Below are positions 11,914-22,045 of a stretch of DNA of 64,000 bases, one piece after another. Where the stretch lies: the NCBI GenBank assembly GCA_030068145.1, contig JAPJBO010000838.1, positions 36,722-100,721 of the forward strand. Direction: 5' to 3'. A program made the translations under genes and the position numbers. Source of the stretch: Diplonema papillatum (taxonomy: Eukaryota > Euglenozoa > Diplonemea > Diplonemida > Diplonemidae). Within the stretch, counting starts at the first letter, position 1, and each line of letters opens with the position of its first letter. The notes beneath the pieces are model-generated. The model saw only the letters and a program-made list of their open reading frames with translations. It did no database searches and had not been told where the DNA came from.

Positions 11914-12222
11914 TTACAAGGAAGAGTTGGAGAATAAGGGCATGGGGCGTCGTGCCAACTGCTCTCTCTTTGCGAGGACCGCCGACACGGCATCGAAGTA
12001 CACCGAAGCCTTTGCGAACTTCAATAATGTTCGGCGTACGTTCGTGTACCGCAACGGGTCCTCGGCTTCGGGCTCGGGCTCTGAGTCCTCGCTTTCTGAC
12101 GCATCGTCTTTGTCATTTTTCCTGACTGTCGGATCCAGCATGAGATACTCTCTCATCAGCTGGTCAAGAAATTCTGGCGTCACGGAAGGGGGATTGTACG
12201 CCAAGAACAAACATTGGCGCAC
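11914..12222 (-). CDS. Candidate coding exon of unknown function
   Basis: A minus-strand frame of about 102 residues that looks non-random. A helical N-terminal part (FLAYNPPSVTPEFLDQLMRE) is followed by an acidic patch (SESEDSEPEPEAEDP) and a second helical part (TLLKFAKASVYFDAVSAVLA), ending at a stop at 11914. The frame stays open upstream past 12260, so the 5' boundary is unknown and no clear acceptor was found. I do not recognise the family. It may be the last exon of a gene whose other exons lie in the repeat-rich flank. Confidence 0.35.
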   Translation of the reverse strand: MRQCLFLAYNPPSVTPEFLDQLMREYLMLDPTVRKNDKDDASESEDSEPEPEAEDPLRYTNVRRTLLKFAKASVYFDAVSAVLAKREQLARRPMPLFSNSSL

Positions 12223-12892
12223 AGTTGAGTGAACAACGTATGTTGCCCTAGCATGTCCTTCCTTTTCCCCGGCATTGTCCCGGCCCCCCTATGGACCCCC
12301 TATGGGCCCCCCCATGACCCCCTATGACTGCTGTGGTAGCCTACCCACACCCGCCAGCCCGTGGGTTTTTTTTTTTTTTTTTTTTTTGAGGATGGACGGG
12401 TGACCCGCCCATCTAGACCGGCGTATAAATCCCTGGGTCGAATCGACACAGGTGCCGGTCGAATTCGACCGGTGCCCACGTTCGACCGCCTTGACCGGTC
12501 GAATGTCAATCCGAGAGCAATAATTTTTTTTTGTCAATTCGACCGGCCGGTGACAGCACTGGTGAGTTACCTCACCCAACCGCTGCAGTGCATAACCCCC
12601 TGAAGGAGAAGAGGAAGGGGAAATCATTGGAAGGAACGCGGGCCCGAATTCGATGTGTGATTGGCCTGAAAGAATCACTCCGCCGTGGAGCAGGAAGGCC
12701 GTCGAGAGACGGCCCGCTCCCCCCTCCACAGCAGCGCAGTCGAGGCAACAATGGCACGCTATCAATTCCGCCACAGCTATCATTTGATTTCATACTATTC
12801 TCTTCTTCTTCATCTTTTTGTCAGAGTGGATTTCTTTTATAACGTTTGACCTGAGCATTGTTTTTTTTTTCTCTGTCCTCACTTTTATATGG

Positions 12893-12942
12893 TATAGTTC
12901 GCTTGAAAGTCTGGGGGTTTCGAGTCTGCAAGTGACCACTCG
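12893..12942 (+). repeat. Dispersed 46-bp motif, copy 2
   Basis: TATAGTTCGCTTGAAAGTCT followed by GGGGGTTTCGAGTCTGCAAG and TGACC. It aligns block by block with the copies at 2508 and 18435. Confidence 0.75.
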
Positions 12943-13797
12943 GCAGCTGGAGTATCTTGGATTCGCAGCGTGTTGGTAAGGGTACGTAGGTGACACGTGC
13001 AGGAATGCCGGTGTGCACTTTTAATTGTCAGTCGTTTTTGGTTTCGGCCACTATTCATACGGCAGGCCCTGTCGTGGTTCAGTACTTGTCGTACACACAC
13101 GCACACTCTACAGGACCTGGTTTGATGATTCGCCCGCTTTCGGGTTCCACTCCTATTTGTTTCGTACACGTTTTCTCGCTTGATTATTGCTTATTGGATT
13201 GTGGTGACTGTAGTGGTGGGCTAGTCTCCGGACGGATCGCATTCCATGGACAGTCGAACCCTGCAGGTGCCCACTGTCAGCTGTCGTCATCAGTCCGAAT
13301 CAGGTACCCTCCTCCCTCTACGCTCAGAGAATCCGTCTGATCCCGAAAGGCATCCACAGTCCGTCGGTGAGCCTAGGAATGCAACGATCGCCTGATGCTT
13401 CAAGCAAAGCTTGCCTCCTCGTTCTTCTGGGTTCGAAAGCTTGGAAGGAGCTAGCTCGGTCTATAATCGAGACCGCGTGTGCGCAGGGAGGGGAGGATAC
13501 CTCATCCGTGGACTATGAACGGTTTCTGTGGCCGACACGCAGCAGCTCTGTCAGGGACAGCCATCATGGAATAACAAACGAACCCCGTGGGGAACCCTGC
13601 GCACCTCTGTCCGGGGGGCGACTAATGCAGACCACCGATTTTCTGCATTCTATCTTCAAACTGACCGGGGGCTTCGTGGTTTTTTTGTGTTTCCGACGAT
13701 CCCGAATGGACGTACAGATTGGTGTCTTTCGACCTTTTGTGTGCTTGTGAAGTTCAGCTTAGTGGGTGCTTGTGGTGATTTTTTTTGCACCCGTATG

Positions 13798-14445
13798 CAG
13801 TGCTCCCGCTAACCTCACTTTTGGTGAGGAATTCAAAAACCTGTTTTGGGCTTGTTTTTTTTTGGTGCCCCCCAAAAAAAATCACCCCCGTGTTGTGCAG
13901 GTTATTAGCTTCGGTTTTGCCTTGGGTTCCCGACCAACTTTATTTTGCCGCTCTGAGACCGAGAAAGCTTTTCTCCAGGGTGGGTCCGGGGGGCTTTGTC
14001 CCCCGGCGAACGGTACGGTACAGGTGGAGAAAGTTTGCACTTGTCAGTCTGTTTGTCGCAATAAACACTGCACATTCCTGGAGGCAACAGCCCATTTCAA
14101 ATTCAACCACCACTCGACACTGCGTGCTGGTAAATCATTGGCACGAGTAGACGCAGACCAGAGATCACGTGGAACAAGGCACTTGTGTCGACTCGGAGAG
14201 AATCTGCCAAGAAATCCAGGGCTGATTCTGATCCGCGACTCTCTTTCTCGGCTCCAGCCCCCGTGGCAGCCCCAGACTTCTGCCCGCCAGCCCACGAGTA
14301 GACTGTGATGCAATGCTTTGGCTACACGATACCACCAACGGGAAAAAGGTGAGGAATTCCTCATGAGGAATTCCTCACCCTCTTTTTTCGAGCCTCTTTT
14401 TTCTTTTGAGGAATTCCTCGCACTTTTTCGTTAGCGGGAGCACTG
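13798..14445. mobile_element. hAT-type MITE with 8-bp target duplication
   Basis: Terminal inverted repeats CAGTGCTCCCGCTAAC (13798-13813) and GTTAGCGGGAGCACTG (14430-14445). The flanks are CCCGTATG on the left and CCCGTAGG on the right, an 8-bp target duplication with one mismatch, the size typical of hAT. The interior (648 bp in total) has a palindromic GAGGAATTCCTC cluster near the right end and no transposase. A second, truncated and inverted copy lies at 36716-36942. Confidence 0.88.
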
Positions 14446-14802
14446 CCCGTAGGCGTACGAAGCGCGACGTTGTCTCCTCTGCCTCGCCCCAGAGAAGCAA
14501 GGCCATCGTCATGCACGTGCGGGATTCCGACACGGCACGGCTTCAAGCAGTTCTCCCGCCCTCCTCCGCACGTAGCTTCGTGATACCAGTGCGCGGCCGA
14601 CTATGGGGCGGGTCGCTTGAAGTGAGCTATCCACGAGCGCTTAATTCTGCACATCAGGTTGACGTGTCCGTGCGAAATTCCGCGTGGCGAATCTATACGT
14701 TCCACCCTGCGGTGGACTGTGTCCCGATGGGTTTTATCCGGCCAGCACGAGCACCTCCGCAGCTGGCTGCGGAGAGGCCGGGCTGGCTGACGCGAGCGCC
14801 GT

Positions 14803-17800
14803 TTAGGCCTCAGCTTCCGCGTCTGCTTCTGCTTCTTCTGGTTTTGTTGCGAACTGCTCCAGCAGCTGCTTCACCTTGCGCTTGATGCGAGAGGACGTCA
14901 ACGAGGGAAGCGCCTTCTCGAGGATGGTGAGGTACCTGTGGGAAAGGTGGATGTCGCTTTGAAAGACGAATAGGAGTAGGCTGTCACGGATACTCTAGCT
15001 CGGCCAAGTGAGCGGGGCTGCTTTTCGGGCGATCCGCGTATCTTGCTCTCTCCCTCTTGGGGCATAGGATGGCCAATCACTTCGAAGTTTTGCGCAGCGT
15101 GAAACCTTCACGGCTCATGCCACGGCAGCCACCTTCGTGAATCATCAGGAAATATCATCGCGACCAAAACAAGTCGTTCAGGCTATGAAACAGGTTCTCA
15201 GACAGTCAGTCTAAGAGTAGGACAGCTAATCGACGAGGCTTTCGTGAGCACATGGAATGTGTTGGTCAACTGAGGCCTCGCAAGTTGAGCTGAATACTTG
15301 GCAGACGGGTCTCGTTCCCAAGATAGGCAGTGGTAAGACAGCTTCCGAGAGCTGACCGTACCGTGGCTGTGTGTGTCGTGGGGAGGGTGAGCGGCGTAAG
15401 CACACCTGTTGAAGCTATCTTTCTTGATCTTCATGCCGACGGTCACGAGGATACGGCACGCAGTCGCCAGGCTGTCTTCGTCGATCTCCGGTGCGTCTGG
15501 GGTGTCTTCGCCCGACACAGTGCGGCCAAAGAGCATGGTCTGGATGCACACGTGCACCAGAGCCTCGGGCATGATGTCCTTCGAGAACAAATCCGCGGAA
15601 AACTTGATCGCTGCCGTGCGTCGGAACCGTTGGCGCAGGTCCATTTCCTCCATGGAATCCACCTGCTCCTGCGGCATGTCGTATGTCGTCGTGACCGGCT
15701 CGATAGGTACTGTGACGGTCACCCTGCACTTCAGCAGCAGGTAATGCGTGAACTCGTAGATGGAAAGCGAGACTTCCGGCTCCTTGCTGTCGACGAGCAT
15801 CTTGCACAGGATCGCGTAGTCCATCGTGTTCTCTCCGTTGAAGATGCCTTTGAAGATTTCTTCCACCAGCGACGAGCACCCGTTCTTTTCGGTCAGCACG
15901 GTTTTGATGGTCTGCAACGCGGAGCCCGTGTCCTTTTGCGACATGACGAGTTCGATGGACTGGCGCAGGACGGTGTTGACGCGTTCCGACTGGAACGCGT
16001 GGGTTTGCTGGAAGTGGGCGGGAGCCGCTGCGGAGGAGTTGTGTGCGTTCGGCGCGGGCATGGCCGCCGCGGCGTAGGGCGGGTTGTATGGGCCGGGGGC
16101 AGACGACGGGTTCGGCTTGTCCTGCACGTAGGGGAAGTTGAAGGGGGTGAGGACGTAGGGCACACGGCCCGCGTTGTTGATCACGTCGTCGAAGCCGATG
16201 TGCGGGCCCGACGCGCCGGCCGGCTTCGGGTCGATTTGGAGCTGCAGCATCTGGTCGCTTAGGGGGTACGGGTTGTATCCGCTGCTGACGAGGGGGTCGT
16301 GAAAGCTGAGCGTGTCCATCGACGTGAGCGAAGCCGACGAACCGTGCAGTTTGGTGGCCTTCCGCATGCCGCCCTGCCCAGGAGTCATGGTAATGCCCAT
16401 GTTCGCGGCTGGCTGCTGTTGGTGCTCGTAGAGGTCCGGGAGGCTTGTGCAACTGCCGTGCCGTTCGAAGCCGTACATCGCGAGGTTCCGAGGGGTCAAC
16501 GGGCTGCCGTCCCTGCCTCCTTCGAGGATCATTCCGTGCACCGCCGCCGACATGCCGTGCTGGGCCGGCGCGAATTGATGGTGCTGCTGCATCGGGTGCT
16601 GCTGCATCGGGTGCTGCTGCTGCTGGGATTGAGGCTGTGGAGGCGGTTGGGAGGGCTGCTGCTGGTACACGTCCGCTTGGAGACCTTCGCCGACGACTCC
16701 TTCCGGCTTGTCTCCCTTGTCGCCGCGAAGCCTGTTGCGCAGGCCGCGCGACCGGCGGGGCTTCGGGGCGCCTTCTATCTTCGTGCTCGCGTCGCAATTG
16801 ACAAGCCCCGTCGGCTCATACGGCACACCTTCCCTCGTGCAACGCTCCCGCAGCCGCTGCACCTGGTCCAAGTGCCGCTGCCCGTTCATGTGGATCTGCG
16901 CCTGGCGGAAGCTGTTCAGCACCATCGAGCAATCTTTGCAGTAGTACCGAATCGAGCGCTGCGCGTTCTTCTCGTCCTCCGACTCGGCTAGAATGTTGGT
17001 GAAGTCTTCGGGCGCCGGTGCCTGATTTTATAATTGTTTGATGTGTAATACATTGAAGCGCGCTGAATTAGCACGCTGCTCCGGTTATTTCTCTTCTGTG
17101 GACAAGTGTAGTGTGGTAGCAATTTTCGCCTGCGATTCGGAAGCACGACTGGGCAAGGCTTCAAAGTGGCAGTCATAAGGTACGACAAGTACGACAAGAC
17201 GGAGTTGCCGACAAGATTTCCAAGGCTGCTCGTGTGGAGGCAGTTGCGTGACGCCGATGCTCCATGAAGGTCTGGAAAGTGATGGAACAAACCTGGGGGG
17301 GCGGCGGCTGCTGAACCTGCTGCTGGTCGTCCTCTCTGTTCTTGCCGCGTCTGCCCTTACGACGCTCCCTGCGCGGGATGGCACGGGGGACAACTCCTAA
17401 GACGTCCTCGGCCAAGATGACGGACGACGTGAGAACGAGGACTTCGCCGCAAGCAGGGCAATGCGTCAGGTTCCGCTCCTCCATCCGGATGGTGCAGTCC
17501 CAGCAGAGGTGGTGGTAGCAAGACGACATCGAGCAAACGTAGTACGCATCCCTCCGGCACCCGACGCAGGTGTAGTTTTCGGTCGGGTCCGGCGACACTG
17601 CGGTGGTCAAAAACACTTGGCTGCGCTGGAACGCGTTGTAAAACCCGGTGCTTTGCAGGTGCTCGAGAATCTCGCTCCTGCAGGTGTGCTCGCCATTGTG
17701 CCACTTGTCATGTTTTTGCATGATTTTGATGACGGCGAAGCAGTTGATGACCACAAATCGCTGCAAGGCAACAACCAGCGAGTCGATTAGCTCGGGATCC

Positions 17801-18057
17801 TGCTGCATCGTTCGGTACGTGTCCTCCTCTTCCCGCTTGAAGAAGGTGTCGACGTACCGTATCTCTCGCTTCAACTTCTCCTTGAACAGCATCGTCTCCC
17901 CCATGCACTGTTTGAGGTCTTTGTAGTTCAAGTACACTTTCCCATCGTTTCTCACCCGATTGAGCAGCTTCCCGAACTTCACCGTCTCGCTCAAAACGTT
18001 CATCCCGCCCTGGGCCGCCTTCCAGCCACTACCCCGGCCGGCACCATGGTCACTCAT
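14803..18057 (-). CDS. SPX-RING-C2H2 zinc finger-MIF4G fusion protein (3 exons, 837 aa)
   Basis: Three exons: 18057-17293 (phase 0 donor CCCCCAG^GTTTG), 17021-15406 (acceptor ATCAG, phase 2 donor AACAG^GTGTG) and 14935-14803 (acceptor CACAG, stop TAA). The total is 2514 nt with no internal stop. Domains: SPX at about residues 20-145 (VKFGKLLNRV, LNYKDLKQ, FFKREEE, INCFAVIKIMQKHDKW); a RING finger at about 162-203 with C-x2-C, CYHHLC-x2-C and CPAC; a zf-met/JAZ-type C2H2 finger at about 284-306 (CKDC-x12-H-x5-H); a Gln/His/Pro-rich linker; and MIF4G at about 600-835 (AAIKFSADLFSKDIMPEALV, ATACRILVTVGMKI, RIKRKVKQLL). SPX binds inositol pyrophosphates, RING recruits E2 enzymes and MIF4G binds translation or decay factors. 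The third exon completes the MIF4G fold exactly, which supports the model. Joining exons 1 and 2 rests on phase and clean splice signals; two adjacent genes is the alternative. Confidence 0.82.
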
Positions 18058-18434
18058 CAGTGAGCAATGATAAAGGTGCGGAGAGGCGGGAGAGTGCTGC
18101 GCGCTGCTCAGTTATTGTGCCGACCGCTCTCCCCCGCTGCTTCTGGCCGGGTGCCTTCGTAACGCCCCTTTTGACTTACTTTCTTCAAGCAGGCTTTCGG
18201 TCTTTCTTGTGCTCGCGCTTTCGCCTTCCGTCTCTTTCTGTTCTACTGAACTTTCTTTATTGGTTTACTGTGATGTCTTTCTTCTTGGATTGATTGAAAG
18301 TTGTTGAGGTGTGGTTGAGGAGAAGGGCGGGAGATGAGGGGGCCCTGTGGTGTTGGAATGATGCTCGTTGCCGGGGGAAGTTTCTGGGGGCATTCGTGCT
18401 TCATTTCTAGACTGTTTCTGCTTTATTGTAGAGC

Positions 18435-18482
18435 TATAGTTCGCTTGAGAATCCGGGGCTTTAGAGTCTCCGGGTGACCTTC
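18435..18482 (+). repeat. Dispersed 46-bp motif, copy 3
   Basis: TATAGTTCGCTTGAGAATCC followed by GGGGCTTTAGAGTCTCCGGG and TGACC. It lies about 380 bp upstream of the SPX-RING gene start. Confidence 0.75.
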
Positions 18483-18619
18483 GTCGAATGGGTTCTTTTA
18501 AAGCTGGTACGCACTGGGTGGGTTTGGGGGTCGTGTACACTTCTGGCAAGCCAGGTTCGTAACCATTTGTGACCGACACCAAGATTTTTGATATTTTGTG
18601 CAAGGGGTATTTCCCTTCG

Positions 18620-18860
18620 AGCCATCAAAACAAATTTAATTCCCTAACAGCCAGCAAAAACAAATTTAATTCCCTAACAGCCAGCAAAACAAATTTAATT
18701 CCCTAACAGCCAGCAAAACGAATTTAATTCCCTAACAGCCAGCAAAAACAAATTTAATTCCCTAACAGCCAGCAAAAACAATTGCATTCCCTTACAGCCA
18801 GCAAAACAAATTTAATTCCCTTATAGCCAGCAGCAAAACAAATTTAATTCCCTTATAGCA
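18620..18860. repeat. 26-28 bp tandem repeat (TTTAATTCCCTAACAGCCAG unit)
   Basis: Nine to ten units of AAACAAATTTAATTCCCTAA followed by CAGCCAGCA. Complementary fragments (TTTGTTTTGCTGGCTCGAAG and CTGGCTGTTAGGGAATTTCA) occur at 20355-20400 and 21046-21090 in opposite orientation. The array may therefore be one subterminal end of a 1.8-2.5 kb element whose other end is there. Confidence 0.85.
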
Positions 18861-19152
18861 CTTGACCAGAACAGTCCACCAGCCTGGACAGCTTGACCAC
18901 ACCAGTCCCACCAGTCTGGACGCCTGGACAGGATGACCAGTTCTACCAGCCTGGGTGAGAAAACATTGGTTGCCCACAGAGCAGGACCTGTCCTGCTGTA
19001 GGAAGGAGTGGGGGCGAAATGACAAGATTGTTAAAAGTCACACGAATCACAGGAGGTAGAACATGATTCATGGCATTAAGTTTGAAAGTACGAATCACAG
19101 GACGTGGAACATGATTCGTAGGACCGCTGAGCACAAAGTTACCTAGTTTTCA

Positions 19153-19285
19153 AAACACCGCAACGGAGCAGGCGCCCGGCAGGCATTAGGCTCGGTCAGG
19201 ACTGATCCCTCACACCGAAGTGATCACGGGTTGCCTTGTGAGCGCTAGATGCGCGGGGCTGAACTCAGGCTGCATGAGTGGGTTT
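19153..19285. repeat. 133-bp direct repeat, copy 1
   Basis: AAACACCGCAACGGAGCAGG through the CTCAGGCTGCAT block is repeated almost exactly at 19426-19558, 273 bp downstream. No gene was recognised in it. Confidence 0.9.
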
Positions 19286-19425
19286 TGTCAGGTAACGATG
19301 GCCCTCCACACCAGATCTCAAGAGTAAGCTTCGTTTCCAAAAGTCGTGATCAAGTCTGTATACCCACAGAAGGCGCGAACTTAACGCAAGGACCCTTCAG
19401 ACGTGGAACGCATTGGTCAGAAAGC

Positions 19426-19558
19426 AAACACCGCAACGGAGCAGGCGCCCGGCAGGCATTAGGCTCGGTCAGGACTGATCCCTCACACCGAAGTGATCAT
19501 GGGTTGCCTTGTGAGCGCTAGGTGCGCGGGGCTGAACTCAGGCTGCATAGTGGGTTTG
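19426..19558. repeat. 133-bp direct repeat, copy 2
   Basis: Near-identical to 19153-19285, with single-base changes such as ATCACGGG to ATCATGGG and CTAGATG to CTAGGTG. Confidence 0.9.
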
Positions 19559-22045
19559 CTGTACTGCCGTAGCATCGATCAGCGAGTAAACGTATCCATC
19601 CCTGGCCGTGGCGCTCGATGGCTTCGGTAAACCGCATCGCGTATACAGACGAGACTTGACTCCGTACTTAGAGAGCGAATTCTGTTGATCGTAGAGCAGA
19701 TGACTTTACGCAGGATGATGCAATATTAACCCCCCCCTTCCCGCTTTGTCCTCCCAAAAAAAAAAGGGGATACCTGCCAGGATGCATGCCTTTGACGAAA
19801 CAATCATGGCTCACGAACTAAGCAAAGGGATGGAAGGGATAAGCACACCCTGAAAAAGGATACACATGCGTGCAAAAGCAAGCCTGTACATATGGAGGAA
19901 CCGACCGGGTTATTGTGAAACACGCGAACATGCAATAGGAGTAGGGCCCCCCTACATTTTACAGTGCCGTAGGGGGTTCGCGCGGACATGAATCCTTTCT
20001 GAATCAAAAGGAAGCGCCTTGATTCTACAGTGAGTTTGATTATGGTGCTGGAATTGATGTACAGTGAGTTTGATTATGGTGCTGGAATTGATGAAGTAAG
20101 AATACTGATTGCTCCTGGGGAGTGATCAGTGCTGTAGGGGAACAGTGCCTGTCAACGGCAATGTCGGAAATTGTTTTCTTCAATGTCGTCAGGGAAATGC
20201 ACTTTGCAAATTATGAGCAAAATCTGGAGGCAATGGCCACGCACGCAACAGAGGCCAAAATAGGCCAAACTATGGGCAAATCGGCCAAAATGGCAAAAAA
20301 TGGTCAAAATAGGCCTACATCTGGAAAATGTGAAAATTCCAAAAAAAATTAAGTTTGTTTTGCTGGCTCGAAGGGAAATAAATTTTTTGCTGGCTCGAAG
20401 CAGGGGTTATTCTAATCCCCGAAATTCTGAAAAATCCCGGTTAAAAAATCTTTGATAGAAAAAATTTTCCCCCACGCTGCGCGTGGGAAAGCATGGATTG
20501 CTGAAGCAAGCAGTGTCCCACACAGTAGTGTCATACGTTAGCACAGTGTCGACCACAGCGCTACCACTAAAACCAAATGCGGTGAGCGACATCTCTTTTA
20601 GTTTCAAAATCCTTTCAGGCCTGTGAGCTTCAGGATAGCAAACGATCCTCCAGTGACTGATTACTGGGTGCGATGGAAAACTCAATCTGGCTGCTGCTTC
20701 TCCACTTTGTTGAAGCCTTCACTTGTCAGTCCCAGTGGGCACTACGGCATGATGGCCTCAACGCCGTTCAACGAATCGAGGCAGGGCGAAGCTGCTCACG
20801 ACAGGCGCCCCCCAACACGCTAATCCCAACGCCCCTCATGCCCCATAGATATTTCTGGACCACATCGCTGGCAAGCTGTGTACACACAAAACAGCAACTA
20901 CGACTCCAGGATCTGAGCCTGTAGCCTGGGTCCCTTCCAAAAAGTTTTCACCAGAAATCCCCATGGTTAAAAAATCTTTTTTCACCGGCCTGTTTTCAGA
21001 AATTTTTTTTTTTGGTGAAAAAAAATTTTTTAACCATACAGGATAATCCCTGGCTGTTAGGGAATTTCAATTGTACCTGCTGGCTATAAGGTAAATTGCT
21101 CTTTGTGCAAACAAAGCACGGTTGTACGTGTAAAACGGTACGCTGAGTTGGTCTAACGCTGTTTCCTGGAACTGCATCGCATTGCCTGCCGGTGCCAGTC
21201 AGGGGGTAACCCCTGAGGTAGCCACTGATTTTGTGAGTGAACAGGCTAGCCCAGGAAGTCACGGGGGACGGAGGGTGGGAACCCAGCTCCCCTGGACCTC
21301 GCGGATACCGCGGACTGATAGGATAGCAAGCAGCGAATACCAGGATGTGGGTGGGTGGGAATTTTAGACTTTGTGTTGCTAAAACCCCAATGACCTGCTG
21401 TTTGGTCGTTACGCTGAAACATTCCCACGATGAATCGTAAGAACCTTACGAGGCTTAGATACACGACGTTCGCAACAGAGTGCGATCCACACCGTTATTC
21501 GGTTCGAACCGTATCCATCTTTAGCATTCCGGTGTTCGGTGTCCTGCTTGGGTCATTGGATGTATATAAGAGACAGGGGGGAGTTGAACATGAGAGATGG
21601 AACGACGCTCGCGTGCTTTTTTTGGCCGCTGCAACGGATGCTCCAGTGCGGCCAAAGGAAAGGGCGAGAAGCAGGGACAGCTAGAAAACGCGGGGGGGTC
21701 GTTCGGTGGGCTCCCCCCTCCTGTTTCCCCAGCGGGCGGGGCCGCGCACCGAGAAGCGTGTGTATGACGATGCACATCGCTACAGCTCACCGATCGCCAA
21801 CCCGTAGGGGCATCGACATCGGAAGCAGTGTCTGCCCTGATTCCGCACGTGGGATCGGCTAAATCATGTACGACTATCGCGTCGTTCCGCTTGCAACTGC
21901 GTGCAGCGACGTCGATGTGCACCTTTGTCCCCTTGAGCCCCTGGGGGGGTCCCTGTGAGAACGATCGTGGTGTCACCGTTTTGTACTGTTGTTTTTACGT
22001 TGCCGGGATCGCCGTGTACAACGACGACTCGCATCCTGCGTAGGC
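19559..22045. other. Gene-free region with short repeats
   Basis: Contains a 34-bp tandem pair (TACAGTGAGTTTGATTATGG unit, 20028-20095), a palindromic TTTTCCCCCACGCTGCGCGT module near 20466-20490 shared with 10.93 kb, inverted fragments of the 18.6 kb array, and the transposon-adapter-like string at 21558-21576. No coding region is supported. Confidence 0.5.
21558..21576 (+). other. Tn5 mosaic-end-like 19-mer, possible sequencing-adapter remnant
   Basis: GGATGTATATAAGAGACAG matches the Nextera/Tn5 mosaic end AGATGTGTATAAGAGACAG at 17 of 19 positions. Frames across it read DVYKRQ and MYIRDR; DVYKRQ is the peptide the true adapter encodes. It may mark an artificial join in the assembly, or be chance. 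Confidence 0.5.

Noticed and set aside
18620..18860. CRISPR-like regular repeats
   Set aside because: The units are contiguous without unique spacers, and the window is eukaryotic.
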